From Brachionus rotundiformis (taxonomy: Eukaryota; Rotifera; Eurotatoria; Ploima; Brachionidae), in the NCBI GenBank assembly GCA_016802295.1, contig JAESIW010000162.1, positions 540,227 through 602,409 on the forward strand: a stretch of DNA of 62,183 nucleotides. Direction: 5' to 3'. The translations under genes and the position numbers were made by a program. Every line of letters begins with the position of its first letter. The stretch's first letter is position 1. The notes under the pieces are model-generated. The model was not told the DNA's origin and searched no databases. It saw nothing but the letters and a program-made list of their open reading frames with translations. Below are positions 18,857-31,000 of this stretch, piece after piece.

Positions 18857-21681
18857 TTAATTTTCAGTCTGTTTTATCAACATTGATTTCATAATATTGA
18901 AGCAAAAGTCGCCAATTTTCGGCATTAGAAACGCTGGTGTGTGCTCAATTTTGCTCAAACTGGATTCGAAAAATTCGTTCTTTTGTCCGCTGAAAAAGTT
19001 CTCACTGGTCGCTGAATTAATGGCATCGAGCTTGGTCTGGGCAATAATTTTAGCCAAATTTGATTCATCTAAATTTTTGGCCAATTTTTGTCGATTTTGC
19101 CAAGTTGAATCGTCATCTCCGGTACTTTTTAGCAAATTGTCCTTTCTGAGCTTTTTAACCACACCAAAATTATCTGTATAAAATATGTTCATTTTTTCTA
19201 AATCAGCACAATTTTCTTCCGTGTTAGGAACCATGACAAAATTTAGAAGTCCGTTCGTGTTCGCCACGAACTCATGAAGCTTTCTAACTTCAACACCATT
19301 CTTACTTTTTCCAATAAAGAATACTTAAATACCAATTGGTTAATTAATTTCCAAAAGAAAATAAATTTTTACATTTTATTCTCGCTTGAGAGCTATCCAA
19401 GTTTGCCAAGTTTCGAGAAATGAGCACAAGTCCAGAGTCTTGGACGCCATTTACATATAGAACATCGTCCACGGGCTCGCTCTGGACACAAGTGCACTTC
19501 AGTCTTTGCTCCGAGTCTTCCTGTTCAAGCTTCCAAATGTTCAAATTTTGGTCGTGTACCACGACCAGACTAGACTCGGACAAATTGTGCAGAAATTTTA
19601 CATTTTCGTTTAAGTGGCAATGAATCAGATCATCCACGAACGAAAATGAATTATCTATTTCGAATTTCCATAGAGTAACTATGTAATTAAAGGACACAGC
19701 CAGATAGTCTGAGCTGTTTAGAGTGAAAAACTCGGCATCATTTGGATTCATGTCCCGGTATCCATTGGATGTACTGTAGACCCAGCTAGAAGCGTTTGTT
19801 TGCATATTTTTTGCCAAAGTCCAGGACTTAAAGCATCCGTCTTGGCCAATGGACACTAGAACATTCTCGTTTGGCTTGAACTTGATCTTGGTCACTCGGT
19901 CATACGAGTGCGGATGGCGCACCAGTGTGTTCAGATTAAATCTTTAAATAAAAAAAACTCTTAATTATTTTGAATTAATTTGAAAGTTTTAAATTAATTT
20001 TTTAATATTTAAAAAATAGATAAATAAATGTGTTTAGGATGATAAAAGATAGTGGTAAAATTATTTACTTATTGTCAGCTGAGTCGTAGTACCAAAATTT
20101 AAGCCTAGTTTCCGGAGTTGTAATTGTGTCGTCTCGTCTCTCAACAGTAACAAACCATGTCGAGTCGGCACTTATTACCAAACACTCAACCTCAGTGTGA
20201 ACATTTGGTCTATTTAAATTTTCTGGTGATATATAATTTTCATTAACAATATCCAACTAAACCAATTTAATTAATTAGACAAGATCAATTAAAAATAATA
20301 AGAATTTACATTGAATAAAAGTTTTTGGGAATTTGGTGAATAAAATTGCAAATGGCCAGGCTTTCCATTGGTGACCAAACAATTGAGTTTGTTAAAATAG
20401 TTTAATCCAGTAGGGTAGAGGGTAAAGTTTGCGTTTCGCAGTATTTCTTTGTTTGTGCTTGGAAAATATGGACAGAGAAAACTGCTTATGGTCTGCACCA
20501 CTTTCATATTCGCTCCCAACAAGTGAATGGCTTTAAATTTCAAAATAATAAGATTTAAAAAGGACTTGTATTTGAGTACTGTTATCCAAATGTTTGGTGA
20601 TGTAAAGAGAATTGTCCAATGAGGCCAGTATGCTGCTTATCGGCGAGCCAAGTCTAGGCTTGAAGTCTTTTTGTCCACTTTTAAAAAGCCACTTGACCAG
20701 CACGCATTCGTGACCGCCAGAAAACAAAATTGAGCCTTCAGCTGAGAAAAATAAGCACAAAACTGGCAAAGCATGCCAATGTAGAACACTCTCGACTGGC
20801 TTGGGTATTTCGGACCCAAAGTCCGGTCTTTTCAAACCACTTCTCAAATAGTTATACCAAAGAACTATTTTACCACTTGTGGTTCCCGTTGCTATGCAAT
20901 CTTCATTCGGGTGTAGAGCAAGACATGTCAATTCTAATTTTGATTTAAATCTAATATTTATTTTAAACAAAAAAAATAATTAATTAATTAATTTTTGGCT
21001 TCCTAAAACTTCTAAAAACCTGTGGGTGTAGTTGGAATTTTTAAAATGAGTAATGACAATCTTCTTGCGTCCTTCTATGTAGGCAATGTAGCTCTCCTTT
21101 AGGACAAAAATTACACAATCTTAATTTGTAAATAAATAAGTTAATAAAGTACATTTTTATCTATTGATATTTGAAATTTGTCCAAATTAAGTGATAGATT
21201 TGGCACAATCAATTCATGGTCGAGAGTTTGGTGACTTTTGGCTATCGAGCTGTCAAACAAAAGTCTATAAAACGACAAGCAGTCGTTGTCTGTGCTACTG
21301 GAAGCTTTCAAATCACCAATGGCATATATTGAACTATTGGCATTGACTATCTTTTTAAATCTTAATTTACAACCGAATGTTTTAAGCAAGAGTCCATCCT
21401 CATAGTCCCATAGGCAAATAGTTGAATCGGCATGGAAAGAGAGAAGTTGGTATTTGTTGAATGGATTGAGGCAAATGGAAACAATGGGAATTTCCTTTGA
21501 ATACAGCTCGGTGTCTGAAGTGTCTGTGTGACTTAGCCTGTAGACTATTTCACCGCTAGCCACACTGTAAACATTGACAATGCTCTCGTCCGTAGAGAAT
21601 AAGTATCTAGATGCAAAAATGTAAATATTAAGCCCAAAGAAAGTGGTCTTTTTACTTGGAGTCCTGAGATAAAAGCAACAT
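18857..21681 (-). CDS. WDR75: WDR75 (UTP17/Nan1) SSU-processome WD-repeat protein
   Basis: WDR75 belongs to the t-UTP (UTPA) module of the small-subunit processome and supports pre-rRNA transcription and 18S maturation in the nucleolus. Eight exons fit with all phases consistent: 21656-21681, 21153-21606, 21020-21096, 20580-20950, 20310-20530, 20069-20256, 19373-19941 and 18857-19323, giving 630 residues (human 830). Diagnostic blocks are ICLWDYEDGLLLKTFGCKL, LTCLALHPNEDCIATG, FSGGHECVLVKW, LVTNGKPGHLQFYS, VSIGQDGCFKSW, DYLAVSFNYIVTLWKF and the C-terminal EHTPAFLMPKIGDFCFNIMK. The start at 21681 gives MLLLSQDSKYLF and lacks about 25 residues found in human; an upstream exon is possible. Introns are mostly 49-69 nt. 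The acidic/basic tail of vertebrate WDR75 is absent. Confidence 0.92.
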
Positions 21682-22899
21682 TTGAGTTACTAGTTTTATT
21701 TAATTTAAATTCAAGTTTAAATTTTTATAAATAATAATGAAAACACATGTTAAAAAGTAATATAATAAAATTATAAATTAATCTGCATTGGTGCAAGTTA
21801 ATACTTGGATGGTAATTTTGTTCAAGGTATTCAATTTTTTTAAAACTAACTTAACCAAAGTGACTGGTCATTGCTAATTAGTATTATATTATTAAATTTT
21901 TTTAAATATAAAAATTTAATCAGCTAATATTTGGTTTCCCGATATTTAATCCGAAAAAAGGCTGGAAACACAGATAGCTTTTAGCATATCTTTCTGAATC
22001 AATTAAATTTTCTAATCTTATTTCTTTAGATAATTAAATTAAATTGTACCAAAGGTGAATTTCTGTAAAATGTTTAGATCAATAATATTCATTTAATAAA
22101 CCATACATGCGAATTATATGAATTAATTAATTTATTAATTAACAGTAAATTTTTTATTAATGAATGTTTTTAAGAATCTAATTTTAATTTTATGCTATTT
22201 GATTATTGTTTTGACATTCTTGATAAAAGTAATTAATGATAAAATATTATCGATAAATTGCCTTTTTTAATAAATTTCAAAAAGAGATGTAAAAAATGAA
22301 TAAAAATTTAGTCTATTTTTCGCATTTATTGAGATAATCTGTATCACATTGAAGAGTCCAAGGCATAACCAATACCCCACAGGTTTATTTCAATATCTAT
22401 AAGCTATTAATTTCAGCTAAACGATAAATCAATCTAAACCCTAAAGATTCGCTTATATATTTTTCATAATTATTTTTAAGGCTTTAGAAAATTTTCAGTT
22501 TTAATTAAAGTCTTATTAAAAATATTCACAGTATTAGTAAATTTTAAGCTTTTAATGAGCTAGAAGCAATCGATTAATTAATTTAGATTGTTTAATAACA
22601 GTATTAGACTATTTAATATTATATAAAATAATTTTCTTATTATTTTTTATTTCTGATTTTTAAACTTATTTTTATTTATGTTTCCAATTGTCGAACAAAA
22701 AGATGGTTTAGAGCCATATTACCAATTAAAATTTTCAAAAATCATTTAAATAATTAGGAGACAGGATGCACATGAACATTTTTAATTAAGATTTAAAATT
22801 AATCTAAGATCAAGGACAATAATTAATGTTTCTAAAAGGATTAATTAATGATGTAGCTGGAGATAAATTTTTATTAGAAAATATTAAAATTTAAGATAA
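21682..22899. other. Divergent intergenic region
   Basis: AT-rich DNA between the divergently transcribed WDR75 and dispanin genes. It presumably holds both promoters. I see no repeat, RNA gene or coding segment. Confidence 0.45.
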
Positions 22900-23418
22900 A
22901 TGGCTAAAAAAAATTTGGTGACCAAGCTTCAAAACGATTTTGAAACAGATGAGTCCAGCGTTGGTTGCACTGGGGTTTCGAGACTTGGCTCAGAAGAATC
23001 GGCTTCGGTTATGAGTAAGCATGTTTCTTTGGCAAAAAAGGAAACAATAGCTGAAATGTATTCAAATTGTGAGATGAAGAGCAACCAAATTTTGAAGCCT
23101 AATGACTACATATTTCTGTCAGTGTTTACAAGTTTTTTTTGTTTTCTGCCACTAGGTAAGTCCTTTGGATAATGCATACAAGCATGTTTAATATAAACTA
23201 AAGGATTGGTTGCGATGTATTTTTCCATAAAATCTGCAAAAGCCTATCAGCAGTGTGATAACAAAAATTCTTTATACTACTCAAAAATGTCATTGCGAAT
23301 GAATCAGTTCGCAATAGTTTGTGGTTTCGCAATGTTTGTCGGAAGTGTTCTCATTTTTATGACAGTTTTCCTAAAAGTAATCCAGCAATTTAATGACCAA
23401 TTAGAACAAGTTAATTAA
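22900..23418 (+). CDS. CD225/dispanin family membrane protein
   Basis: Two exons (22900-23155 and 23204-23418; 48-nt intron, phase 1) give 156 residues. A polar N-terminal region of about 68 residues precedes the CD225 domain. This begins with the hydrophobic segment YIFLSVFTSFFCFLPLGLVA, containing the family CF.P.G..A pattern, then the conserved loop MYFSIKSAKAYQQCD, which matches the YS.K......GD loop. The second transmembrane helix (QFAIVCGFAMFVGSVLIFM) follows. The family includes the IFITM and SynDIG proteins, which sit in plasma or endosomal membranes. The precise role here is unknown. An acceptor-like TTTAAG lies 4 nt before the ATG. Confidence 0.85.
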
Positions 23419-23823
23419 AAGAGACAATTTTTTTTAAATTATTAAATAAATATTTTTAAACATTTTTTGTTCAATTTAAAAATTAAATTATTTTAATGTT
23501 GGTGACAAAAATAGGGGCTTCCAGACGAGGTCTTTTTGTCAATTTTCATTTTTGCTGATTAAGCTTAAAAATATGCCATTAAGTTATATTTTTTTGCTAA
23601 TTTAATTTATTTTTAATTAAAAAATTTATTAAAAAAAAATCAAATAATAAATAAATAATAAAATGTAGTTATAAAAAAAAAAAGAAAGTTTAATATTTAA
23701 TGGATATGGATATATTGGTTAATTGTTTTTAATTTTTATTTGTATAATAATTATATAAGCTAAGTGATTTTGATTATTAAGTTTTTTTATATTTAAGACA
23801 AAAAAAAGATAAAAATTTTAACT
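23419..23823. other. Convergent intergenic region
   Basis: The 3' ends of dispanin (plus) and CEP76 (minus) meet here. AATAAA occurs at 23445 for the plus gene. A hairpin with perfect 8-bp arms (GACAAAAA at 23504-23511, TTTTTGTC at 23533-23540) encloses a G+C-richer loop. The remainder is A/T tracts. Confidence 0.5.
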
Positions 23824-25933
23824 TCAAACAACGATTTTATACCGGCATGCAAGCATCAGCCATGTGGCAATAGCGCACTCTGGATAGCTAATAACTTTAA
23901 CTCTTAGGGCAAGCTTCACTTGGTCACCGCGGCATGTAACTATTTCCTCGCCAATGGGCGATTTTAGGCACGCAGCTAGAATTTTTCTGGCATTCTTATG
24001 GATAAACTGAATTGGAAAGGCTTTAAAAGAGTGTCCATCCGGAATGGCTAGTTTGACAGCTTGGTCGAACTCCTCGTTGCCAATCGAGAAGCCAGTCACC
24101 CTCTCACTCTCATAAGAAGCCAGTGCTTGGCTTAAAATGTAGCTCAAATTGTCATCCCATGTGGTTGTCAGGCCTACTTCTTGCCTATGCATCGCAACCA
24201 GGCCTTTAATTTGTCTTTCCAAATCGTTTGAAATCAGACTAGCATCGACCATATTTTGACTTAGGGCAGGCGTATGTGGTATGCTTGTGACAAAGTTTTG
24301 ACTGCATACTGTCGCCAAAGCATCCTCGCTCATACTTTTCCACCTGCTCTGGTCCTTTAGCTTAAAGCAACATGTATCCACATTTGGCAATGATTGGATA
24401 TTTGCGTAAAAATGTCTATGATTGAACAAACAGCCGATTGTCTTGTATGGATGTTTGACTACCAGATTTTTTTCCAAAGGTGGATCGTCAGGGTTTATGT
24501 ACACATGTAGGTACCGATTGCCGGTCAAACTTTCCCAAAAAACAATCTCGCTGTAGTCATATGAAACAGTGACCACCCAAGTGTGGGGCTGATTCTTTGT
24601 CTTAGTGCCAACACATACATAAGCATCGAGACCAAAGCCTAGTAGCAAGCTACACAACAAAATTGAATGATTTTCACTGTCACCACGATTTTTGACCAAA
24701 AATGTGTGCATGTTTAGCCATTGTTCAACTTGATCATTTATTGCAAAATTTGGTGTTATCTTGTTGTAGCCAATTAGGCTGACGAATCTGGCCGCTTGTC
24801 TCGGCGTGTCCAAAAGCCTCCCAGCTCTCATCGGCCTAATATAAGAACATACTGGCCTATTAATACCATTTTCATCTTGAGCAAATATTTTCACCAATCT
24901 ATTCTTACAGTCTTCTCTTATTTCGATAAATTCTTTCCACCATTGCTTGGCATAGACCAGAAAAAGTCTTTCTCTTTCGGTGTTTTTTGAATGCTCGAGG
25001 CCAAGTTGAGCACCCAAAATGTCTTCCTTTACAGCCGAGTCCAATGAGGGCACTAGCTGGAGACATATGTTGAGCAAGCCGGCTGGAACTTTGCTCTCTG
25101 GTCCAGTTCCCATCAATTCTATGGACAAATTTTGCTTGTTGTTTAGACAAGATAGGACAGTTCGCCATTCTAGAAAATGTGACGATACCAAATGAGTTTC
25201 TTGACTTTGGTCAGTGCGTATCATTACTATATGTATTGGATCACTCAAGGACATAAGAGTTGCCGCATCGGCCATCAAAGAAGTTGTTGCTTCGCTACCT
25301 TGTCTGTCTTTGTGAAGCTCTAAAAGAAAGCCCTCCTCAATTCTGGGCTCACAAGTGCAAGCAAATGCTCTTGTTTTGAAGCGCTGGCCACGGAAATGGA
25401 CGTAAATGGTAAAAAAAGATTGTTGACTGGAGCCTGGCAGAATGAATTGGTCATCTGTTTCAGATTGGTTTAAATACTCTAGGAATGCTTTTCCATTCAA
25501 TATTTGCAAATACAAGTGTCGCTTGGATGGATCTACATTTACTTTGTTCAATGGTACCGTGTATTCTTGGTTTTTGTCTACAAATTTTGGAATTGTTTTT
25601 ATGGAGCTGTCGTGCAGCTTGCTGCTATTGATTGATTGATTTTGGTTCGATTTGAATATTTGTGTCTCGAATTTAACACCGCTCATTATTGAGTCCAATA
25701 TTCCTTTTTTTTTTATTTCCTGGACAATTTGGTCCTGGCTAAGTCTGGTATTCGAGTTGGAGAATTTCTCCGCTATTATGTCCCTAATTTGAGATTGTAT
25801 GTCTATCTACAATTCATTTTATTTTTTATTTTATTTAATTAATTAAATTTTTTTTCCTAATTACTTCATTATATTTGTCGTGAATGATTTGCTTTATTTG
25901 GTTGATTTTTTCAGGTGGCAAAGCGGCGCTCAT
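23824..25933 (-). CDS. CEP76: Centrosomal protein of 76 kDa
   Basis: CEP76 sits at centrioles, restrains centriole reduplication and interacts with CP110. Two exons (25865-25933 and 23824-25806; 58-nt intron) give 683 residues (human 659). The N-terminus MSAALPPEKINQIKQIIH matches MSLPPEK..(E)LK(Q)LIH of human CEP76. A C2-like domain occupies about residues 95-260. It is followed by the signature RLFLVYAKQWWKEF and KIFAQDENGINRPVCSYIRP, and then the transglutaminase-like domain (LLCSLLLGFGLDAYVCVGTK, PHTWV, FWESLTGNRY). The C-terminal block PDGHSFKAFPIQFIHKNAR is also conserved. Residue 400 is Ser in GDSENH where the human protein has Cys in GDCEDH, so any residual Cys-type catalysis is unlikely. 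Identification is secure. Confidence 0.95.
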
Positions 25934-26279
25934 TTTCTCAGTTTCTCTCAATTTTTCTCTAATCTTTAATGGAATTAAAAATAGATCGAATTTAGTAAAT
26001 AAGAAAATCCTAGTGATGGCCATGTACATCTTAAAAATATGTTGTTGTCATGGTGACAGAATCGAAGACAATTTTTTTTGTCCATTTGCAGTTTATTTTA
26101 AAATGTCCTCAAAAAGTACCATGTAAATAGAATTTTGTGTTCAAACAGGAATATATCCTTCAGCATTTGCAAGTCTTGCATAAAATTAAAGATTTAAATA
26201 AGATAAAGTTTATTAAGTTATCTGTTAAATAGATTTTGGGATGAAGGAAAGACGATTTCGAACATTGGTAGCTTTTTTT
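25934..26279. other. Promoter side of CEP76
   Basis: Upstream of the CEP76 start on the minus strand. No coding signal. On the minus strand ATTAG ends 26 nt upstream of the start codon. Confidence 0.35.
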
Positions 26280-26540
26280 TAGATAAAAACATCACAATTT
26301 ATGAGCAGTGGTTAGCAAGACCTCGGAGACCAAGTAAGCTTACTTATATAAACCAAAATAGTTTATTAAAACATGTCAAAAAATGCATACAATTAGGAAA
26401 TGGAAGTTGGCCGCTGAGTTTAAGTTTTAAAATTTTATGGTAAGTAAAGAAACAGTAAGGAGATTTCTAACTAGTAAGAAATATGAACCTACACAGTTCT
26501 TAAAAAACCATACAATAAAAAATATGATAAAATATACAAT
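26280..26540 (+). pseudogene. Tc1/mariner-like transposase N-terminal remnant
   Basis: Pieces of the bipartite DNA-binding domain are readable across frameshifts: ARPRRPSKLTYINQNSLL (first helix-turn-helix), then KLAAEFK, then MVSKETVRRFLTSKKYEPTQ (second helix-turn-helix, typical VS..TVRR.L). No DDE catalytic domain follows. It is related to the fragment at 8325-8530. Confidence 0.6.
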
Positions 26541-26632
26541 ATAATATAATATAGTATAATTTAAACTAAATATAATGATGTATCAGTTATTATTCAATCT
26601 TAATATAATAAAATTAAGTCATCAAGAGCAAA

Positions 26633-26728
26633 TTATGGAAGGGCCTACCAGATGACATAGTAGGTTCTGAGACTGTAGACTCTTTTAAAATCAAATACGA
26701 TGAATATCAAATGAGACGACCGCTTTGA
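26633..26728 (+). pseudogene. LINE 3'-end coding remnant
   Basis: Thirty-one codons and a stop with LWKGLPDDIVGSETVDSFK, the W..LP..VV....V..FK tail found at the C-terminus of many LINE reverse transcriptases. Upstream motifs are not preserved. Confidence 0.65.
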
Positions 26729-27259
26729 GGGGCATCCTTGCGAGTTATCTCGCCCTGCGGTCTTAATACTACTACTCCTACTAAAATACGTTAGTATTGT
26801 GAAGTAATCAGAGTGATGACAGCGAGAGAAAAAAACGGAGAACAGTGGATACTTCTTGGTTTAATTCTAGCTTGTTTAGGAGTGAAAATAACATCGAAAC
26901 ACGAAGTTTTCTATAACAATCGTTGAATGAAGTGTTTCTGAGTGATTTTTTAATGTACAAAGTGAAAAGTTTTGCCATAAATATGAAGTAAAAAATTAGA
27001 AAATGGCCAACAATAATTCGAGTGGGCATACAATTATTGATCACCAATAATATTTTTTTAAATTTACCAAAAAAATTTAATCTTAGACGAAACTCCATTA
27101 CCAAAATTTAACACCTAATTCGTGTATTTTTCCGCGAATTTATTCTTAATTGGCACCAAAAAATCACAATTACCTAATCATACCACCAATTCAAAATAGG
27201 TTTCTAATTGTGATTGTGATGAGTTCGAGGATTATAAAAAACCTGAACCTTTACTATAT

Positions 27260-27472
27260 GTCATAGTACCCGATTTAGTCGATTTCAAGAACGGAAAATG
27301 TTCATGTAGATGGTAAATCAAGAATAACATTTGCAAGCACTTGATTGCTATATCAAAAATTCTAACTATTCCTGGATATGAAATAACACTATCAGCGAAA
27401 AATATTCCTATCGGCGAAAGAAGAAAACCTGCAACAGCTGCAAAGGCAAAACAAGCCTTTATAGTTGAGTAA
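27260..27472 (+). pseudogene. MULE transposase C-terminus with SWIM zinc finger
   Basis: The frame reads FKNGKCSCRW, a stop, then IKNNICKHLIAISKIL. Together these form the CxC...CxH SWIM zinc finger of MULE transposases. The basic tail NIPIGERRKPATAAKAKQAF and a stop follow. One in-frame stop inside the finger, and replacement of the usual GRP in the tail, mark it as dead. Confidence 0.65.
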
Positions 27473-28071
27473 TTATTTTTGGTTTGATTTGTATTTTTAT
27501 TGGTGATAAAAACTATTATTTTGGTTGGAATATATATTTTTTGATTTAAAATAAATAATAAATTTGGTGAAAAATATATTTATTTGGTTAATTTTTTATT
27601 ATTTTTTTGGTGATTTATTTCGGTGAAGTATCTAATAATTATTTAGATTTTGTTGTCAAAGACTGTACTGCACAACTATGACTTTTTTTATCATAAAATA
27701 CAAGAAAAAATTTAATTTAATTTTTTAACTTTATTATTATTGTTCATAGAATTTTTTAATAGAGAAAAAAAAATTTACAATAATATTCAAATATTAAAAA
27801 AAAAGATTAATAAAAAACAAAAAACATAAAAATAAATTAATCACTAACCAATTTTAATTTTACAATTAAATTTTTTTAACGTATCTTTATTTTATTTGCT
27901 TTAATATTTCATATATTTTGTTTATTTATTTATTTATTTATTTATCTATTTATAAATGGATTATGAAACTAAATTGAACATGATAAAATATAAAAAAAAA
28001 ACAAGATAAGAAACAATTTTATTTTACATTATTAAAAGATTTAATCTTAAAATTGATGAGCTAAAAATTGC
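27473..28071. other. 3' flank of plexin
   Basis: Very AT-rich DNA with TTTA-repeat tracts around 27918-27945. It should contain the plexin 3' UTR (minus strand). No gene seen. Confidence 0.4.
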
Positions 28072-31000
28072 CTAAAAAAACTGCTGCTGGTGCTGGTATG
28101 GCTGTTGGTTGAGTTGGCTGATTGGGTGGTGTTGGTGTTGAATAGGCTGAAATTGATTGCGCGACAAATGAGGTAGAGTATTGACAGGCTGTAGAGAGGA
28201 GTTCATAGACGGATAGGAAACGATTAGATCGGAGGTAGCCGCGTAGCAATTGACGCCATTAGCTTGTATTTGCTGGTAGGGGTTGGCGAAGACGGCCGCG
28301 CTTCTGTTCAACGTTTGAGTATTGTTGGCCAGCGTGCTCATGGACATGAGCTCCTTGATCTGGACGAGGCGGTGGTGGACGGGCAGCAGCACGGAGCACT
28401 GCTGCTGACCGAGCGCGGCGTTCACCTGATGCTGGTACTTTTCGTAGTATTCGTAGAGCTGTAGCAGCGCTTGGACCGAGTTTAGCTCGGGCTGAGCGCT
28501 GTGGCTCGTTTGGCTGGCCACCGTGGCGCCCATTGCCTGCGACTGCAGCTCGAAACTTTTACACTTGGAAAACTCGCTCAAATAGAAGTGCATCTCGTGC
28601 TCGCTGGTGCTCGGCGCCGACTTCAAATCGGCCAAGAACTCGTCCATCATTTGCTTGTACTTGGGCACCTCGCGCACAAACAGCAACCGATTGATGGCCG
28701 AATTGGTCTCGTACAAATTGTGCACATCGGTCGAGCTGCACGTGTCCAAAAACGCCTGAGCTATGCAGCCAAGACTCGAGTCGAGCAAGCTCGACTTGTC
28801 ACAGTCGACGATCAGCTCCGGATTTTTGATCACACTGAGCCAATAGCGCACAAAGTACACGTTTATTTTGCACATGCGGGCGCATTTAAGCGCCTCGTCG
28901 GACTTTAGCGCCGACTTGTTTATCTCGGTGTCGATAAAATCGAACAAATTGGCCACTATGGGCGGCAAACTGGCACTATTCGAGAATATAGACTCGATAA
29001 ACTGGTCTATAAACGGCTGTATGGTGGCCTTGTTGACCAGTAGTCGTGTCAATAGGCTAGCTGGCGTGTCCTGGTGCTTGATAAGTGTGTCAGTGGTGAC
29101 AGACGAGTCCTGGCTTTTGACAGTAAGCAGCTTTTCGTACTTTTTTCTCTTTTTTTTTTGCTTGACATTCAAACTGGACGTGTTTGAGCTGGTGTATGGA
29201 TCGTTTGGCTTGATCAAATGGTATTTGGTGTCGGGTGGCGGGCTCTTGGCGGCCGCCGCGTACACCACGTACTCGTTTGTCATGCTCATTGTGGACATGT
29301 AGACGTGGTTGTCTTTGTTGGGCGCCATGGTCGACTTCATGTTCAGGTTGATGAACGAGCCGTTTTGGATGTTGTAGTCGCTGAGGGTGAGGAGGCGCTT
29401 GGGCGCGTGATTGGCCAGCGAGTCGGCCGAGTGAACGAGCTCGTCCTCGGTTTCTTTCAGGGTTATGAGCGTGGTTTGGTTGGACTCGGCGCCTTGCTGT
29501 ATCAGCACCAGGCACAGCTCGAGCTCGACGTCGAGCGGGCTCGGCGCCGACGCCACGTTGAACAGCGCCATATTGGCCCGTTTGAACACACACTGGACTA
29601 TTTTCTCTTTGGCTTGATGGACTGTGTCCGCGTCGATCAGCGCCACTAGGAACAAATTTTTGCCGTTGGCCGGCGCCGACAGCACACTCGCGTCAAGCAC
29701 TACGTTCACGTAGAGTGTTTGATAGGGCGCGATGTGTGTGTCGACAAGCAACGTGTCCTGATTGAGCGAATGGACCGCCAATTGTTTGACTTGGTCGCAT
29801 GGCGCCATTTTAATGTAGCTGTTTAGACTCTGGACGAGTCGGTACAAGTGTAGAGCTGTTTGCGAGTCGCGCTGATAGTCGTACATGAACATGGCTATGA
29901 AGTTGGTCAACAACGGCTCGACCAGAGAGTCGGCGCCACAAATTTGTCTCTTTGAGCTTAGAGAGTCGCGTATGTGCTCGCCGAGCAGGCTCTTGATCAC
30001 CGTGTACAAATAGTTGAGGTTGTCTTTGAGCACTAGGGTGATGAGCGAGGCGAGATTGTGCGCCTCTTTGGCGCCGAACGTTTCTCGCTGTGACTGACAA
30101 ACGCGTGTCAACGTAAGCAAGAAATTTTTGTTGCGAATCAATTGGTCAAAGAGGAGCATGGCCTCGCCGAGATTGCCGTACGAGGCGAATTGTTGCTGTT
30201 GTTGTTGTTGTTTGTTGGGCTCGTCGTCAAAGCGAAGCATCGAGCTTGACTTGATGGTCGCGTAGACGGACATGTTGGCTTTTTGAAGGGGCGTGTGCGT
30301 CGAGAGCAGAGTGTTGGTGGTCGAGTTGGACATGGACGAGGCGGACATGATCAAATTAAACGGCGAATAGATCATGTCCAGCTTGTGCGGAAATATAAAC
30401 GAGTACAAGTAGGTCTTGTAGTTCCAGACAGGCAGGCCGTTCAGCGAGTAGATAAGGTCGTTGTTTATCTCGTTTAGATAGTCGGTGTGCAGTTGTTGGT
30501 ACAGCTGGGAGCACTTGGGTCTGATCGATGTCTCCAATTGGTCGATTTGCTTCTCGATTAGGTCGAACGCGAGCCGCCCGCGCTTGCTACGGCCCAGTGT
30601 GTACACGGGCTTTTTGCTCTTTAGGCGAAGGACATACGAGCTCAGGCTGAGCGTTAGCAGGACGAGTATGATGACAATGCTGGTGATGATGGCGCTCAGG
30701 ATGAACAGGCTTTTGGTCGAGAGGAGGCCCGGCGCCGCCTCCGCTTCGCTCACAAACTTGTCGTACTCGTCCAACAGGCGGTCAACTGCGTCCGCTCTCA
30801 CGCTCTCCTCGCTCAATTGCCGCATCGTTTGCACAAAGTTGTCCACGTTGTTCATCTGATAGCTTCGGGTGTACAGCTGGATGTTCTGGTTGGTGGCGAG
30901 CAGTCGAGCGTCGTCTATGTCGAATCGAGTGTTGCCGACGAACATGTGCAGCATTGGCAAACGGCCGTGTGTGTTCAGCTCGCCTAGCATGCTCGTGTAC

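Noticed and set aside
26808..27104. 98-codon minus-strand frame in the transposon remnant zone
   Set aside because: No recognisable domain, and it is embedded between eroded LINE and MULE pieces. Most likely chance.
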